This document shows positions 42,670-50,788 of a stretch of DNA of 64,000 nt, one piece after another. The position numbers were made by a program, and so were the translations under genes. The notes below the pieces were generated by a model. It did not search any database. It had not been told where the DNA came from and saw only the letters and a list, made by a program, of their open reading frames with translations. Origin of the DNA: Pseudomonadota bacterium (GTDB taxonomy: Bacteria; Pseudomonadota; Alphaproteobacteria; Sphingomonadales; Sphingomonadaceae); the NCBI GenBank assembly GCA_023400405.1, contig JAEXFD010000016.1, positions 30,937 to 94,936 of the forward strand. The letters run 5' to 3'. The first letter of the stretch is position 1. Each line of letters opens with the position of its first letter.

Positions 42670-44679
42670 GTGTCCGAGATGTTCCGCATTACGCTGCCCG
42701 ACGGTTCCGTCCGCGAGGTAGCCCCGGGGACTACCCCGGCGGACATCGCCGCGGCGATCGGGCCGGGGCTGGCCAAGGCGGCGATCGCCGCGCGGGTCGA
42801 TGGCGAGCTGCGCGACATCATGCGGCCGCTCGACGGCGACGCCAGCCTCGCGCTGGTGACGATGAAGGACGAGAAGGACGCGCTCGAACTCGCCCGCCAC
42901 GACTATGCGCATATCCTGGCCGAGGCGGTGCAGAAGCTGTTCCCGGGCACGCAGATCACCTTCGGCCCGGCGACCGACGACGGCTTCTATTACGACTTCG
43001 CGCCCTCGCCCGAGCATGGCCCCTTCACCGAGGAGGACCTGCCCACGATCGAGGCGGAGATGCGCCGGATCATCGCCGCCGACGAGCCATTGATCCGCGA
43101 AGTCTGGTCGCGCGAGGACCTGATCGCGCGCTGGAAGGCGGAAGGCGAGAGCTTCAAGGCCGAATGGGCTGCCGAATTGCCCGAGGGCGAGGAGCTGACG
43201 GTGTACCGCGCCGGCAAGGGCGAGGAGGCCTGGCTCGACATGTGCCGCGGCCCGCACCTCGCCTCCACCGGCAAGGTCGATCCGAACGCCTTCAAGCTGA
43301 CGCGCGTCTCGGGCGCCTATTGGCGCGGCGACCAGAAGAACGCGATGCTCAGCCGCATCTACGGCACCGGCTGGCTCAACAAACGCCAACTGGACGAGCA
43401 TCTGCTGCGGCTCGAAGAGGCGGCGAAGCGCGACCATCGCAAGCTCGGCCAGGAAATGGACCTGTTCCACCTCCAGGCCGAGGCGCATGGCAGTGTCTTC
43501 TGGCACCCGAACGGCTTCGTCATCTGGCGTGCGCTCGAAGCCTATATGCGCCGCGCGATCGACGCCGCGGGCTATCAGGAAGTGAAGACGCCGCAAGTGA
43601 TGGACGCGCGCCAATGGGAGCAGTCCGGCCATTGGGGCAAATATCGCGAGAATATGTTCGTCATCCCCGACGAAGTGCCCAACACCACCGAGGAAGGGCC
43701 GCTCGTCTCCGACCATGCCGAGTGGATGGCGCTGAAGCCGATGAACTGCCCGGCGCACGTGCTGATTTTCCGCCAGGGGATCAAATCGTATCGCGACCTG
43801 CCGCTGCGCCTGTACGAGAATGGCTGCTGCCACCGCAACGAGCCGCACGGCGCGCTGCACGGGCTGATGCGGGTGCGCCAGTTCACCCAGGACGATGCGC
43901 ACATCTTCTGCCGCGAAGACCAGATCGTCGACGAAGTGCGCGCCTTCTGCCAGCTCGCCGACCGCATCTATCGCGATTTCGGATTCAAATATGCGATCAA
44001 GCTGGCGCTGCGTCCGGACAATCGCTTCGGCACCGAAGAGATGTGGGACAAGGCCGAGGCGGAGCTGCGCGACGCGGTGGTCCGCGCCGGGCTCGCCACC
44101 GAGGAATATGGCTGGGAGGAACTTCCGGGCGAGGGCGCCTTCTATGCGCCCAAGCTCGAATGGCACCTCACCGATGCGATCGGCCGCACCTGGCAGGTGG
44201 GCACGATCCAGTCGGACCGGGTGCTGCCCGAACGGCTCGATGCGTCCTATGTCGGCGAGGATGGGGAGCGCCACCGCCCGGTGATGCTCCACCGCGCGAT
44301 CTTCGGCTCGTACGAGCGCTTCATCGGCATCCTGATCGAGCATTTTGCCGGCAAGCTGCCGGTGTGGCTGGCGCCGACCCAGGCGGTGGTGGCGACGATC
44401 GTCTCCGACGCCGATGATTATGCTCGCGAGGTGGCGGCGAAGCTCGATGCTGCGGGCATCCGCGTCCATACCGACCTGCGCAACGAGAAGATCAACTACA
44501 AGGTGCGCGAGCATTCGGTGGCCAAGGTTCCGAACCTGCTCGTCGTCGGCAAGCGCGAGGCCGAGGAGGGGACGGTGGCGCTGCGCGTGCTCGGATCGCA
44601 AGGGCAGCAGATGCTGGGCCTCGACGAAGCGATCGGCAAGCTGCGCGGCGAGGCGACCCCGCCTGATTTGGTGGGTTGA
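42670..44679 (+). CDS. thrS: Threonyl-tRNA synthetase
   Basis: This enzyme charges tRNA-Thr. The 669-residue length is standard. The N-terminal TGS domain (FRITLPDGSVREVAPGTTP) is followed by the editing domain with HDYAHILAEAVQKLFPG and the zinc/HxxxH-type residues. The class II catalytic core has motif 2 (RNEPHGALHGLMRVRQFTQD) and motif 3 (PVMLHRAIFGSYERFIGIL), and the anticodon-binding domain begins near WLAPTQAVVATI. It starts at GTG 42670; ATG 42679 is possible. infC lies downstream, as in many genomes, but a Uma2 gene is inserted between. Confidence 0.97.
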   Translation: MSEMFRITLPDGSVREVAPGTTPADIAAAIGPGLAKAAIAARVDGELRDIMRPLDGDASLALVTMKDEKDALELARHDYAHILAEAVQKLFPGTQITFGPATDDGFYYDFAPSPEHGPFTEEDLPTIEAEMRRIIAADEPLIREVWSREDLIARWKAEGESFKAEWAAELPEGEELTVYRAGKGEEAWLDMCRGPHLASTGKVDPNAFKLTRVSGAYWRGDQKNAMLSRIYGTGWLNKRQLDEHLLRLEEAAKRDHRKLGQEMDLFHLQAEAHGSVFWHPNGFVIWRALEAYMRRAIDAAGYQEVKTPQVMDARQWEQSGHWGKYRENMFVIPDEVPNTTEEGPLVSDHAEWMALKPMNCPAHVLIFRQGIKSYRDLPLRLYENGCCHRNEPHGALHGLMRVRQFTQDDAHIFCREDQIVDEVRAFCQLADRIYRDFGFKYAIKLALRPDNRFGTEEMWDKAEAELRDAVVRAGLATEEYGWEELPGEGAFYAPKLEWHLTDAIGRTWQVGTIQSDRVLPERLDASYVGEDGERHRPVMLHRAIFGSYERFIGILIEHFAGKLPVWLAPTQAVVATIVSDADDYAREVAAKLDAAGIRVHTDLRNEKINYKVREHSVAKVPNLLVVGKREAEEGTVALRVLGSQGQQMLGLDEAIGKLRGEATPPDLVG

Positions 44680-44703
44680 GCTGCCCATGATATCTTCGGC
44701 GGC

Positions 44704-45270
44704 ATGACGCTGTTCCAGAATGTCCGGAAAGGCCTGCTCCCGGCACGCCTGACGGTGGATGAGGTCTACGATCTCGCCGCCGCCGGCGTGCTCGCCCCGG
44801 ACGAGCATCTCGAACTCATCGACGGGGAGATCGTGCCGATGGCGGCGGCGAAGGCGGACTGGCATTCGATCATGATGTCTCGCCTGACTCGCGCGATCAT
44901 CCCCGTCCTGACGGGCGATGCGCGGCTCTATATCGAAGCGTCGGTCACGCTGTCCGAAGACACCCTTGTCGAGCCGGACCTGGCGGTGTGGGATCGCCAC
45001 ATCCTTCCCCGCCAGGTTCGCGGCCCCGAACTCCAATGGGTGATCGAAGTCGCGGACAGTTCGATCGCTTATGATCTGCGCGTGAAGGCGCCCCTCTATG
45101 CGCGTTTCGGCGTGCGCGAATATTGGGTGGTCGATGCGGTGCGCCAGACCGTCCGCGTCCATCGCGGGCCGGGCGAAGGCGCTTATTCGGACGTGGAGGA
45201 ATATGAGGCGCACGACGTCGTCGCGTCGTTGCTGCCCGGCATCGCCATCCGCCTCGATTCGCTCGACTGA
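44704..45270 (+). CDS. Uma2-family (DUF820) endonuclease-like protein
   Basis: This 188-residue PD-(D/E)xK-fold protein carries the family motifs: LTVDEVYDLAAAGVLAPDEHLELIDGE (cut here as EHLELIDGEIV), VEPDLAVWDRH with the catalytic PDL acid, LQWVIEVADSS (E-x-K-like position) and YARFGVREYWVVDA. Uma2 genes are abundant in cyanobacteria and some proteobacteria, with unknown biological roles. It begins 25 bp after thrS and may be cotranscribed. Confidence 0.87.
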   Translation: MTLFQNVRKGLLPARLTVDEVYDLAAAGVLAPDEHLELIDGEIVPMAAAKADWHSIMMSRLTRAIIPVLTGDARLYIEASVTLSEDTLVEPDLAVWDRHILPRQVRGPELQWVIEVADSSIAYDLRVKAPLYARFGVREYWVVDAVRQTVRVHRGPGEGAYSDVEEYEAHDVVASLLPGIAIRLDSLD

Positions 45271-45463
45271 GCAAGTCTTTCCGAACCTCGGCACTTGCTT
45301 TCCGGGCGCCGAAACCCGACATCGCCGTTACGTCCGCGCCACAGTGCGCGGAATTTCAGCCCGATTCGACGCGCCTGGGCTACCGGTTTGCCGGCGAGCG
45401 CGTTATTAGAAGACCCAAATACTCTCGTCTGCAACAACAGGAGCAAGTCGTATACGTCCTCCC

Positions 45464-45997
45464 ATGATGCGCCGCCCGATGGCGGCACCGCCGATGAATG
45501 GTCCGCGGTTCAACGAATTCATTCAGTCGCCCAAGGTCCGCGTGATCGACCATGAGGGCGAGAATCTCGGCGTGATGTACACGCGCGAGGCGATGGAGCA
45601 GGCGCAGGAGCTGGGACTCGACCTGGTCGAGGTCTCGCCCAATGCGGATCCGCCCGTGGCCAAGTTCCTCGACGTGGGCAAGTACAAGTACGAGGCCCAG
45701 AAAAAGGCCAACCAGGCCCGCAAGACCCAGAAGACGCAGGAGATCAAGGAGATCAAGATGCGTCCGAACATCGACGATCATGATTATGATACGAAGATGA
45801 AGGCGGTCCACAAGTTCATCGGCGAAGGCGACAAGGTGAAGATCACCCTGCGCTTCCGCGGCCGCGAGCTTTCCCACGGCCAGCTCGGCATGAACCTCTT
45901 GAAGCGCGTCCAGGAAGACTGCGCCGAGGATGCCAAGGTCGAGAGCTATCCGCGCATGGAAGGCCGCCAGATGCTGATGGTGCTGGCGCCCAAATGA
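45464..45997 (+). CDS. infC: Translation initiation factor IF-3
   Basis: IF-3 binds the 30S subunit and checks start codons. The 177-residue product has the N-domain (PRFNEFIQSPKVRVIDHEGE, LDLVEVSPNADPPVAKFLD), the linker KANQARKTQKTQEIKEIKMR, and the C-domain (HKFIGEGDKVKITLRFRGRE, HGQLGMNLL), ending in RQMLMVLAPK. The start is ATG 45464, with a second ATG following. It is not initiated at the rare AUU-type codon known from enterics. rpmI and rplT, the usual partners, are not downstream. Confidence 0.96.
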   Translation: MMRRPMAAPPMNGPRFNEFIQSPKVRVIDHEGENLGVMYTREAMEQAQELGLDLVEVSPNADPPVAKFLDVGKYKYEAQKKANQARKTQKTQEIKEIKMRPNIDDHDYDTKMKAVHKFIGEGDKVKITLRFRGRELSHGQLGMNLLKRVQEDCAEDAKVESYPRMEGRQMLMVLAPK

Positions 45998-46136
45998 GCC
46001 CTGCCGGCCGGCGCCGATTGGTTCGGTACCGGCCGCGCGGCCCGCATCCCGCCTCCGCCGGCGGGGTTGCGTCTCCCTGAATTTTGCCCCATGGGGCGCC
46101 CACGGCCGTGCAGCTTGCGCGGCCGCCTCGTCATTC

Positions 46137-46240
46137 GGGGAGTAGCCAGCCGCCTTCGGGCGGGCTCGCGCGTCAACATGCTTGGTCGAGAGGCCATGGC
46201 GCGCAAGGGACGATCGATCGTCCAGGCGAGACCAATGGCG
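46137..46240 (+). promoter_or_regulatory. yybP-ykoY manganese riboswitch
   Basis: The leader of the TMEM165/GDT1 gene contains the conserved yybP-ykoY parts: GGGGAGTAGC (46137-46146), a GC hairpin (CCGCC-TTC-GGGCGG), the loop sequence TCAACATGCTT (46173-46183), a palindromic hairpin GGACGATCGATCGTCC (46208-46223), and the closing GCGAGACCAA (46226-46235). This class senses Mn2+ and typically switches on Mn exporters. The location 35 bp before the start codon suggests translational or termination control. Confidence 0.82.
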
Positions 46241-46274
46241 TCGCATCTCCGCTCGTGCCGGGCGGGGGGATGCG

Positions 46275-46883
46275 ATGTCCGTTGGCCCTGCGCCGCCCGG
46301 CTGGAGACCCTGGTTGGAAGCCCTGCTCACCTCCGCCGCGCTCGTCGCGCTTGCCGAAATCGGCGACAAGACCCAGCTGCTCGCGATCGTCCTCGCCGCG
46401 CGGTTCCACCGCCCTTGGCCGATCATCGCGGGCATCGCGGTATCGACGCTGGTCAATCACTTCTTCGCCGCGCTGGTGGGATCGGCGGTGGCCGATGTGC
46501 TCCAGGGCGCGTGGTTCCGCTACCTGGTCGCGGCTTCGTTCGTCGCGATGGCGGTGTGGACGCTGATCCCGGACAAGCTCGACGATGTCGAACAGGCGCC
46601 GCCGCGCTTCGGCGCGTTCCTGACGACGGTAATCGCCTTCTTCATCGTCGAGATGGGGGACAAGACCCAGGTCGCGACGATCGCGCTCGGCGCGCGCTTC
46701 CATCAGGTCTATCTCGTCACCGCCGGCACCACGATCGGCATGCTGCTCGCCAATGTGCCCGCCGTGATCTTCGGCGCGAAGGTCTTGCGGCTGCTGCCGC
46801 TGGGCGCGGTGCGCGGCGTGACGGGCGCGATCTTCCTGCTGCTCGGCCTGGCTCTGGCGGCGCAGACGGCCGGCTGGCTCTGA
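46275..46883 (+). CDS. TMEM165/GDT1-family (UPF0016) manganese/calcium transporter
   Basis: This 202-residue membrane protein starts at ATG 46275; the longer ORF to 46182 runs through the riboswitch. It has two copies of the E-x-G-D-K-T motif: ALAEIGDKTQLLAIVLAARF near 25 and IVEMGDKTQVATIALGARF near 125, each in a three-helix half. Six hydrophobic segments are visible. The family exports Mn2+ (MntX/GDT1 type). The upstream yybP-ykoY element strongly supports manganese as substrate. Confidence 0.92.
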   Translation: MSVGPAPPGWRPWLEALLTSAALVALAEIGDKTQLLAIVLAARFHRPWPIIAGIAVSTLVNHFFAALVGSAVADVLQGAWFRYLVAASFVAMAVWTLIPDKLDDVEQAPPRFGAFLTTVIAFFIVEMGDKTQVATIALGARFHQVYLVTAGTTIGMLLANVPAVIFGAKVLRLLPLGAVRGVTGAIFLLLGLALAAQTAGWL

Positions 46884-46885
46884 GT

Positions 46886-47533
46886 TCAGTGGGGCTGGCG
46901 GTGCAGCTTCGCCGCCAGCTCCGCCGAACGCTTTTCCTCGAACGCGCGCGCGCAGGCCTGTTCGGCGGCGGCGCGGGTTTCGGCGAGCCGTTCGGCGACG
47001 ACGCGCGCAGGCAGATCATCGGTCACGGCATCGAAATGGACATGCTCGTGGCTCGCCAGCGTGAAGATCGTCGAGAGATAGGTGTCGAAGGCCTGGCGCA
47101 GCGCGGTCCATTGGCCCTTCTCCTCGAGCCAGGGCAGCGTCGAGCCCGACGCGCTGAAGATGCGCAGGTGCCGGCCGGCCAGCGCCGCGTGCGGGCGCTC
47201 GTCGCGGATCGCGCGGGGCGTGAGGCCGGCGCCGAGCACGCGATCGACATAGCCCTTGATGATCGCCGGCGGCATGCCGAACCAGATCGGATAGACGAGG
47301 GCGATCACGGTGGCCTCGTGAACCCGCGCCACCTCGTCGCGGACATCGGCGGCAGGGCCGGCCTCGATCTCGTCGGCGCGGAGCAGCGGATCGAAGCCGA
47401 GCGCGTAAAGATCGCGCAGTTCGGCAAGCTGGCCATGCGCCTCGACCCCTTCGCAATAGGCGCGGGCGACGGCATGGCTGAAGCTGTCAGCCGCCGGATG
47501 GCCGAGGACCACGAGATGGCGGATCGGTGACAT
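46886..47533 (-). CDS. NAD(P)H dehydrogenase (quinone), flavodoxin-like
   Basis: This 215-residue product starts at ATG 47533 (MSPIRHLVVLGHPAADSFSH). The flavodoxin-like fold binds FAD or FMN (HPAADSFSHAVARAY) and the active-site region is ALVYPIWFGMPPAIIKGYVD, close to NQO1/MdaB-type reductases (YPxxW). It probably carries out two-electron reduction of quinones or electrophiles in the cytoplasm. It is convergent with the TMEM165 gene, 2 bp apart. Confidence 0.88.
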   Translation of the reverse strand: MSPIRHLVVLGHPAADSFSHAVARAYCEGVEAHGQLAELRDLYALGFDPLLRADEIEAGPAADVRDEVARVHEATVIALVYPIWFGMPPAIIKGYVDRVLGAGLTPRAIRDERPHAALAGRHLRIFSASGSTLPWLEEKGQWTALRQAFDTYLSTIFTLASHEHVHFDAVTDDLPARVVAERLAETRAAAEQACARAFEEKRSAELAAKLHRQPH

Positions 47534-47631
47534 GGCGATTCCCTCTTCGTCGCGCGCCGGAAGCCGGCACGACGCGGAGAGCATAGCCCCAGCGCTCCCC
47601 TGCGATATTGGGGTCTATCCGGAGCGCTGCC

Positions 47632-48246
47632 TCAGTCGGCGAGCTCGGCGGCGAAGGCGATGCGCAAGGCGTCGGACAGGCTGCGCGCGTTGAGCTTGCT
47701 CATCACATTGGCGCGATGGACTTCGACCGTGCGCGGCGAAATGCCGAGGTCATAGGCGATCGTCTTGTTGGGCAGGCCCTGGACGAGCCCGTCGAGCACT
47801 TCGCGCTCGCGCGCGCTCAGCGCGGCGAGCATGACCTTCGCGTCCGACGCCCGCGCGACCCCGCTATGCGCGTTGTTCAGGCGCGCGAAGGCCGAGTCGA
47901 TCGAGGCGAGCAGCGTCTCCGCTTCGAACGGCTTTTCGAGGAAATCGACCGCGCCGCCGCGCATCGCCTTGACCGCGATGGTGACGTCGCCATGCCCGGT
48001 GAGCACGATCACCGGCAGGGTGACGCCGCGCTGGTTCAGCTCCTGCTGCACTTCGAGCCCGTCCATTTCCGGCATGCGGATATCGAGCAGGATGCAGCCT
48101 TCCTCGACGTTGCGGACTTCTTTAAGGAATGCCACGCCCGAAGGCCATTGCTGCACCTGGTAGCCCGAGGTCTTCAGCATGAAGCCGATCGAACGGCGGA
48201 CGCTCTCTTCGTCGTCGACGATGTGAATCAGGCGGTCTGCGATCAT
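47632..48246 (-). CDS. fixJ: FixJ-like response regulator
   Basis: This 204-residue regulator has a receiver domain with D11/D12 (HIVDDEESVR), phosphoacceptor D55 (ILLDIRMPEMDG) and the lysine in DFLEKPF, and a LuxR/NarL HTH (ALSAREREVLDGLVQGLPNK, then GISPRTVEVHRANVMSKL). The linker and layout match FixJ. It overlaps the sensor kinase gene by 4 bp (ATGA) and follows it, so FixLJ is one unit. Targets such as fixK are not in the window. Confidence 0.92.
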   Translation of the reverse strand: MIADRLIHIVDDEESVRRSIGFMLKTSGYQVQQWPSGVAFLKEVRNVEEGCILLDIRMPEMDGLEVQQELNQRGVTLPVIVLTGHGDVTIAVKAMRGGAVDFLEKPFEAETLLASIDSAFARLNNAHSGVARASDAKVMLAALSAREREVLDGLVQGLPNKTIAYDLGISPRTVEVHRANVMSKLNARSLSDALRIAFAAELAD

Positions 48247-50132
48247 GCGACGGTCTCCGTCTCCATTCGTACCAAGGTGAAATGGAACAGAGAACCGCCG
48301 CCCTCGCGCGGCTCCATCCAGATGCGGCCGCCATTCGCCTCGACGATGGTGCGGCAGATCGAAAGCCCCAATCCCATGCCGGTGCTTTTGCTGCTGTTGA
48401 ACGCATGAAACAAGTTCCGACTGATTTCCGGCGGCACGCCGGGGCCCGTATCGGCGACGGTGACGCGGACATAGCCGGGGGCATCGGCGTGGCTCGACAC
48501 CGTGATCACGCGCTCGGGACTGTCGGACATCGCGTCGATGGCATTGCGCATCAGGTTGATCAGCACCTGCTGGGTCTGAACGCGATCGACGAGCACCGTG
48601 GCGGCGTCCGGATCGAGCGCGAACGATGCGCGGACGCCGCGCTCCCCCGCGCCCATCAAGGCGAGCTTCGAGGCTTCCTCCACCAGCGTCGGCAGGCCTT
48701 CGATGGTCTTCTCGGTGTCGCCGCGCGCGACGAATTCGCGCAAGCGGCGGACGATGCCGCCGGCCCGCATCGCTTCGTTGGTCGCTTCCGACAGGGCATC
48801 GACGATCATCGCCGGGTCCTGGGGTTCGTCGCGATCCATGAGGTTGCGGGCACCGCGGACATAATTGACCACCGCGGTGATCGGCTGGTTGAGCTCGTGC
48901 GCGAGCGTCGAGGCCATGGTGCCCATCGCGCTGACCCGGGCGGCGTGGATCAGCTCGGAGCGGAGCTGCTCGATCCGCTCCTCGGCCTGCTGCTTCTCGG
49001 TGAGGTCACGAATGAAGCCCGTGAAGATCCGCTCGCCCTCGGTGATCGCCTCGCCGACCGCAAGTTCCATCGGGAAGGTGGTGCCGTCGCGGCGCTGGCC
49101 GATCACGGTACGGCCCCGCCCGATGATCCGCCGCTCACCGGTGTCCACATAATGCGAGATATAGCCGTCGTGCCGCTCGCGATCGGGCGCCGGCATCAGC
49201 CGCTTGATGTTGCTGCCGACGACTTCCTTCTCGCTATAGCCGAACAGCCGTTCCGCAGCGGCGCTGAACGACAGGATATTGCCGCCTTCGTCGATTACCA
49301 CCATCGCGTCCGGCACGGTGGCGAGCACCGAACGGAACTGGTTCGCGCTGGCGCTGAGCTGGCGTTCGGTGGCACGCTGGGCCGTGACGTCGCGGATCAC
49401 CTTGCCGAAGCCGCGCAGCGTGCCGTCGCGATCGTAGAGCGGCGTGAGGGTGACGTGCGCGAGGAATTCGGAGCCGTTGCGCCGGACGCGCCAATCCTCC
49501 TCCTCCACCTTGCCTTCGGCGCGGGCGCGGGCGAGATCGCTCTCCAGCTTGCCGGCGGCGCGGGCGGCCGGGGGATAGAAGAGGTCCGCGACGCGGCCGA
49601 CGACTTCCTCGCTCGTCCAGCCCTTGAGCCGCTCGGCGCTCTTGTTCCAGATCGTCACCCGGCCTTCGGGATCGAGCATGTAGATCGCATAGCCTTCGGC
49701 GCCGTCGATCAGCAGGTTGAGCTCCTCGGCGACCATCCGGGCCTCCTCGGTGCGCGCCGCAGTGCCGCGGCGGAGGTGCGCGACCTGCTCGGTGAGGCCG
49801 ATCGTCACGAAAGCGACTGTGAGGAAGAGCGCCAGTTCGGCGATCTCCCCCGGGGCATCGAGGTAGCCGGCGAGGCCGGCGGCCGCTGCCGAAAGCAGGG
49901 CCGCGAAGATCGCGGGGCCGACGCCACCAAAGGTGCCGCTGCCAACTATTGCGAGCGTGAACAGCAAATAATGCGCGCGATCTTCGAGCAGCGGATCCAG
50001 TCCGAGCCGCAGGATTGCCGCCGCACCAACCATGAGGAACGCGATGCCATAGCCCAACAGCCGCGCATTTCCATTCGACTTCATCCCCGGACGGATCCCT
50101 CCATCCTTCCGGGAGGTTTCCTGGGATGACAA
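48243..50132 (-). CDS. fixL: FixL-like oxygen-sensing histidine kinase
   Basis: The start is TTG 50132, supported by AGGAGG 7 nt upstream (629 residues); ATG 50084 is a shorter option. The N-terminus has about four membrane helices (residues 25-118). PAS1 (LLIDGAEGYAIYMLDPEGRV) is followed by PAS2 (SVLATVPDAMVVIDEGGNIL), which contains RHDGYISHY and IIGRGR. H321 and R341 align by spacing with the heme ligand H200 and distal R220 of Bradyrhizobium FixL. The kinase has H412 (TLAHELNQPITAVVNY) and ATPase boxes NLMRNAIDAM and STGMGLGLSI. It very probably senses oxygen through heme. Confidence 0.9.
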   Translation of the reverse strand: MSSQETSRKDGGIRPGMKSNGNARLLGYGIAFLMVGAAAILRLGLDPLLEDRAHYLLFTLAIVGSGTFGGVGPAIFAALLSAAAAGLAGYLDAPGEIAELALFLTVAFVTIGLTEQVAHLRRGTAARTEEARMVAEELNLLIDGAEGYAIYMLDPEGRVTIWNKSAERLKGWTSEEVVGRVADLFYPPAARAAGKLESDLARARAEGKVEEEDWRVRRNGSEFLAHVTLTPLYDRDGTLRGFGKVIRDVTAQRATERQLSASANQFRSVLATVPDAMVVIDEGGNILSFSAAAERLFGYSEKEVVGSNIKRLMPAPDRERHDGYISHYVDTGERRIIGRGRTVIGQRRDGTTFPMELAVGEAITEGERIFTGFIRDLTEKQQAEERIEQLRSELIHAARVSAMGTMASTLAHELNQPITAVVNYVRGARNLMDRDEPQDPAMIVDALSEATNEAMRAGGIVRRLREFVARGDTEKTIEGLPTLVEEASKLALMGAGERGVRASFALDPDAATVLVDRVQTQQVLINLMRNAIDAMSDSPERVITVSSHADAPGYVRVTVADTGPGVPPEISRNLFHAFNSSKSTGMGLGLSICRTIVEANGGRIWMEPREGGGSLFHFTLVRMETETVA

Positions 50133-50172
50133 GTTCCAGCCTCCTCTTTTATTCTCGGCTGGTTAACACGGA

Positions 50173-50580
50173 TCAAGGATGTGCGGAAGGCCGGTTGGGC
50201 TCGCCCTTCGCCAGCGCCATCAGCAGCGCGAAGCGGCGGACGCGATTGTCGAGCACCGCCAGGAAGCCGTCGGTTTCGTCCGACGGCGCCACGCTCGTTG
50301 TCGAGTCGGCCATCAGCACGGCGCGCCCGTTCCACCCGCGGGCGCGCAGGGCTTCGAGCACTTCCGCGCCCCGGGCATCGGGCAGCGAATCCTGCACCAC
50401 GAGGAATACGGCGTCGTCACAAGCGGGATCGGCCAGCGCGGCATGGGCGGACGCGAAGGATTGGACCGCGAAGCCGCGCGCTTGGAGCATCAGCTGCAAT
50501 GCACGGCGGGACTCGTCGTCGCCATCGACGAGCAGAAGGACACCGGAAGCGCCGGGAGAATGATCGGCGATAGTCAACAT
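50173..50580 (-). CDS. Degenerate receiver-domain protein beside fixL
   Basis: This 135-residue stand-alone receiver has the N-terminal acid pair (LLLVDGDDESRRAL) and the overall fold, but the phosphoacceptor position, four before the proline in VVQDSLPD, is Q63 rather than Asp. The Thr/Ser and Lys positions are also changed (VLMADST, FLAVLDNR). It probably cannot be phosphorylated in the normal way and may act by binding FixL or FixJ. It lies 41 bp upstream of fixL on the same strand. Confidence 0.8.
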   Translation of the reverse strand: MLTIADHSPGASGVLLLVDGDDESRRALQLMLQARGFAVQSFASAHAALADPACDDAVFLVVQDSLPDARGAEVLEALRARGWNGRAVLMADSTTSVAPSDETDGFLAVLDNRVRRFALLMALAKGEPNRPSAHP

Positions 50581-50712
50581 GCAGGGCGACCGAAGGCTCT
50601 TGTTGGAGGGGCGCAGGGCATTGCCGAAACCCGGCGACCGCCCGCCCCACTATCGCGGCTGGCGCGGCCCAATCGATTGGGACAGCTACGTAGTTCGCTT
50701 CCTGGACGCGCC

Positions 50713-50761
50713 AGCGCCCGTGCCGCCCCGGACCTCACGATCCCGGAGCGGCACGGGCGCT
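50713..50761. terminator. Perfect 14-bp stem-loop between stress and fix genes
   Basis: AGCGCCCGTGCCGC (50713-50726) is perfectly complementary to 50748-50761 across a 21-nt loop. It lies just after the stop of the universal stress gene (minus strand). No U tract follows, so it is either an atypical terminator or an RNA-stability structure. Confidence 0.55.
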
Positions 50762-50788
50762 CCCCGGCGCTCGCCCGAGCGCGTCCGC

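Noticed and set aside
42610..45294. 894-codon minus-strand ORF opposite thrS
   Set aside because: It mirrors thrS and the Uma2 gene codon by codon; high GC gives long antisense frames. It has no recognisable motif, while thrS motifs are complete.
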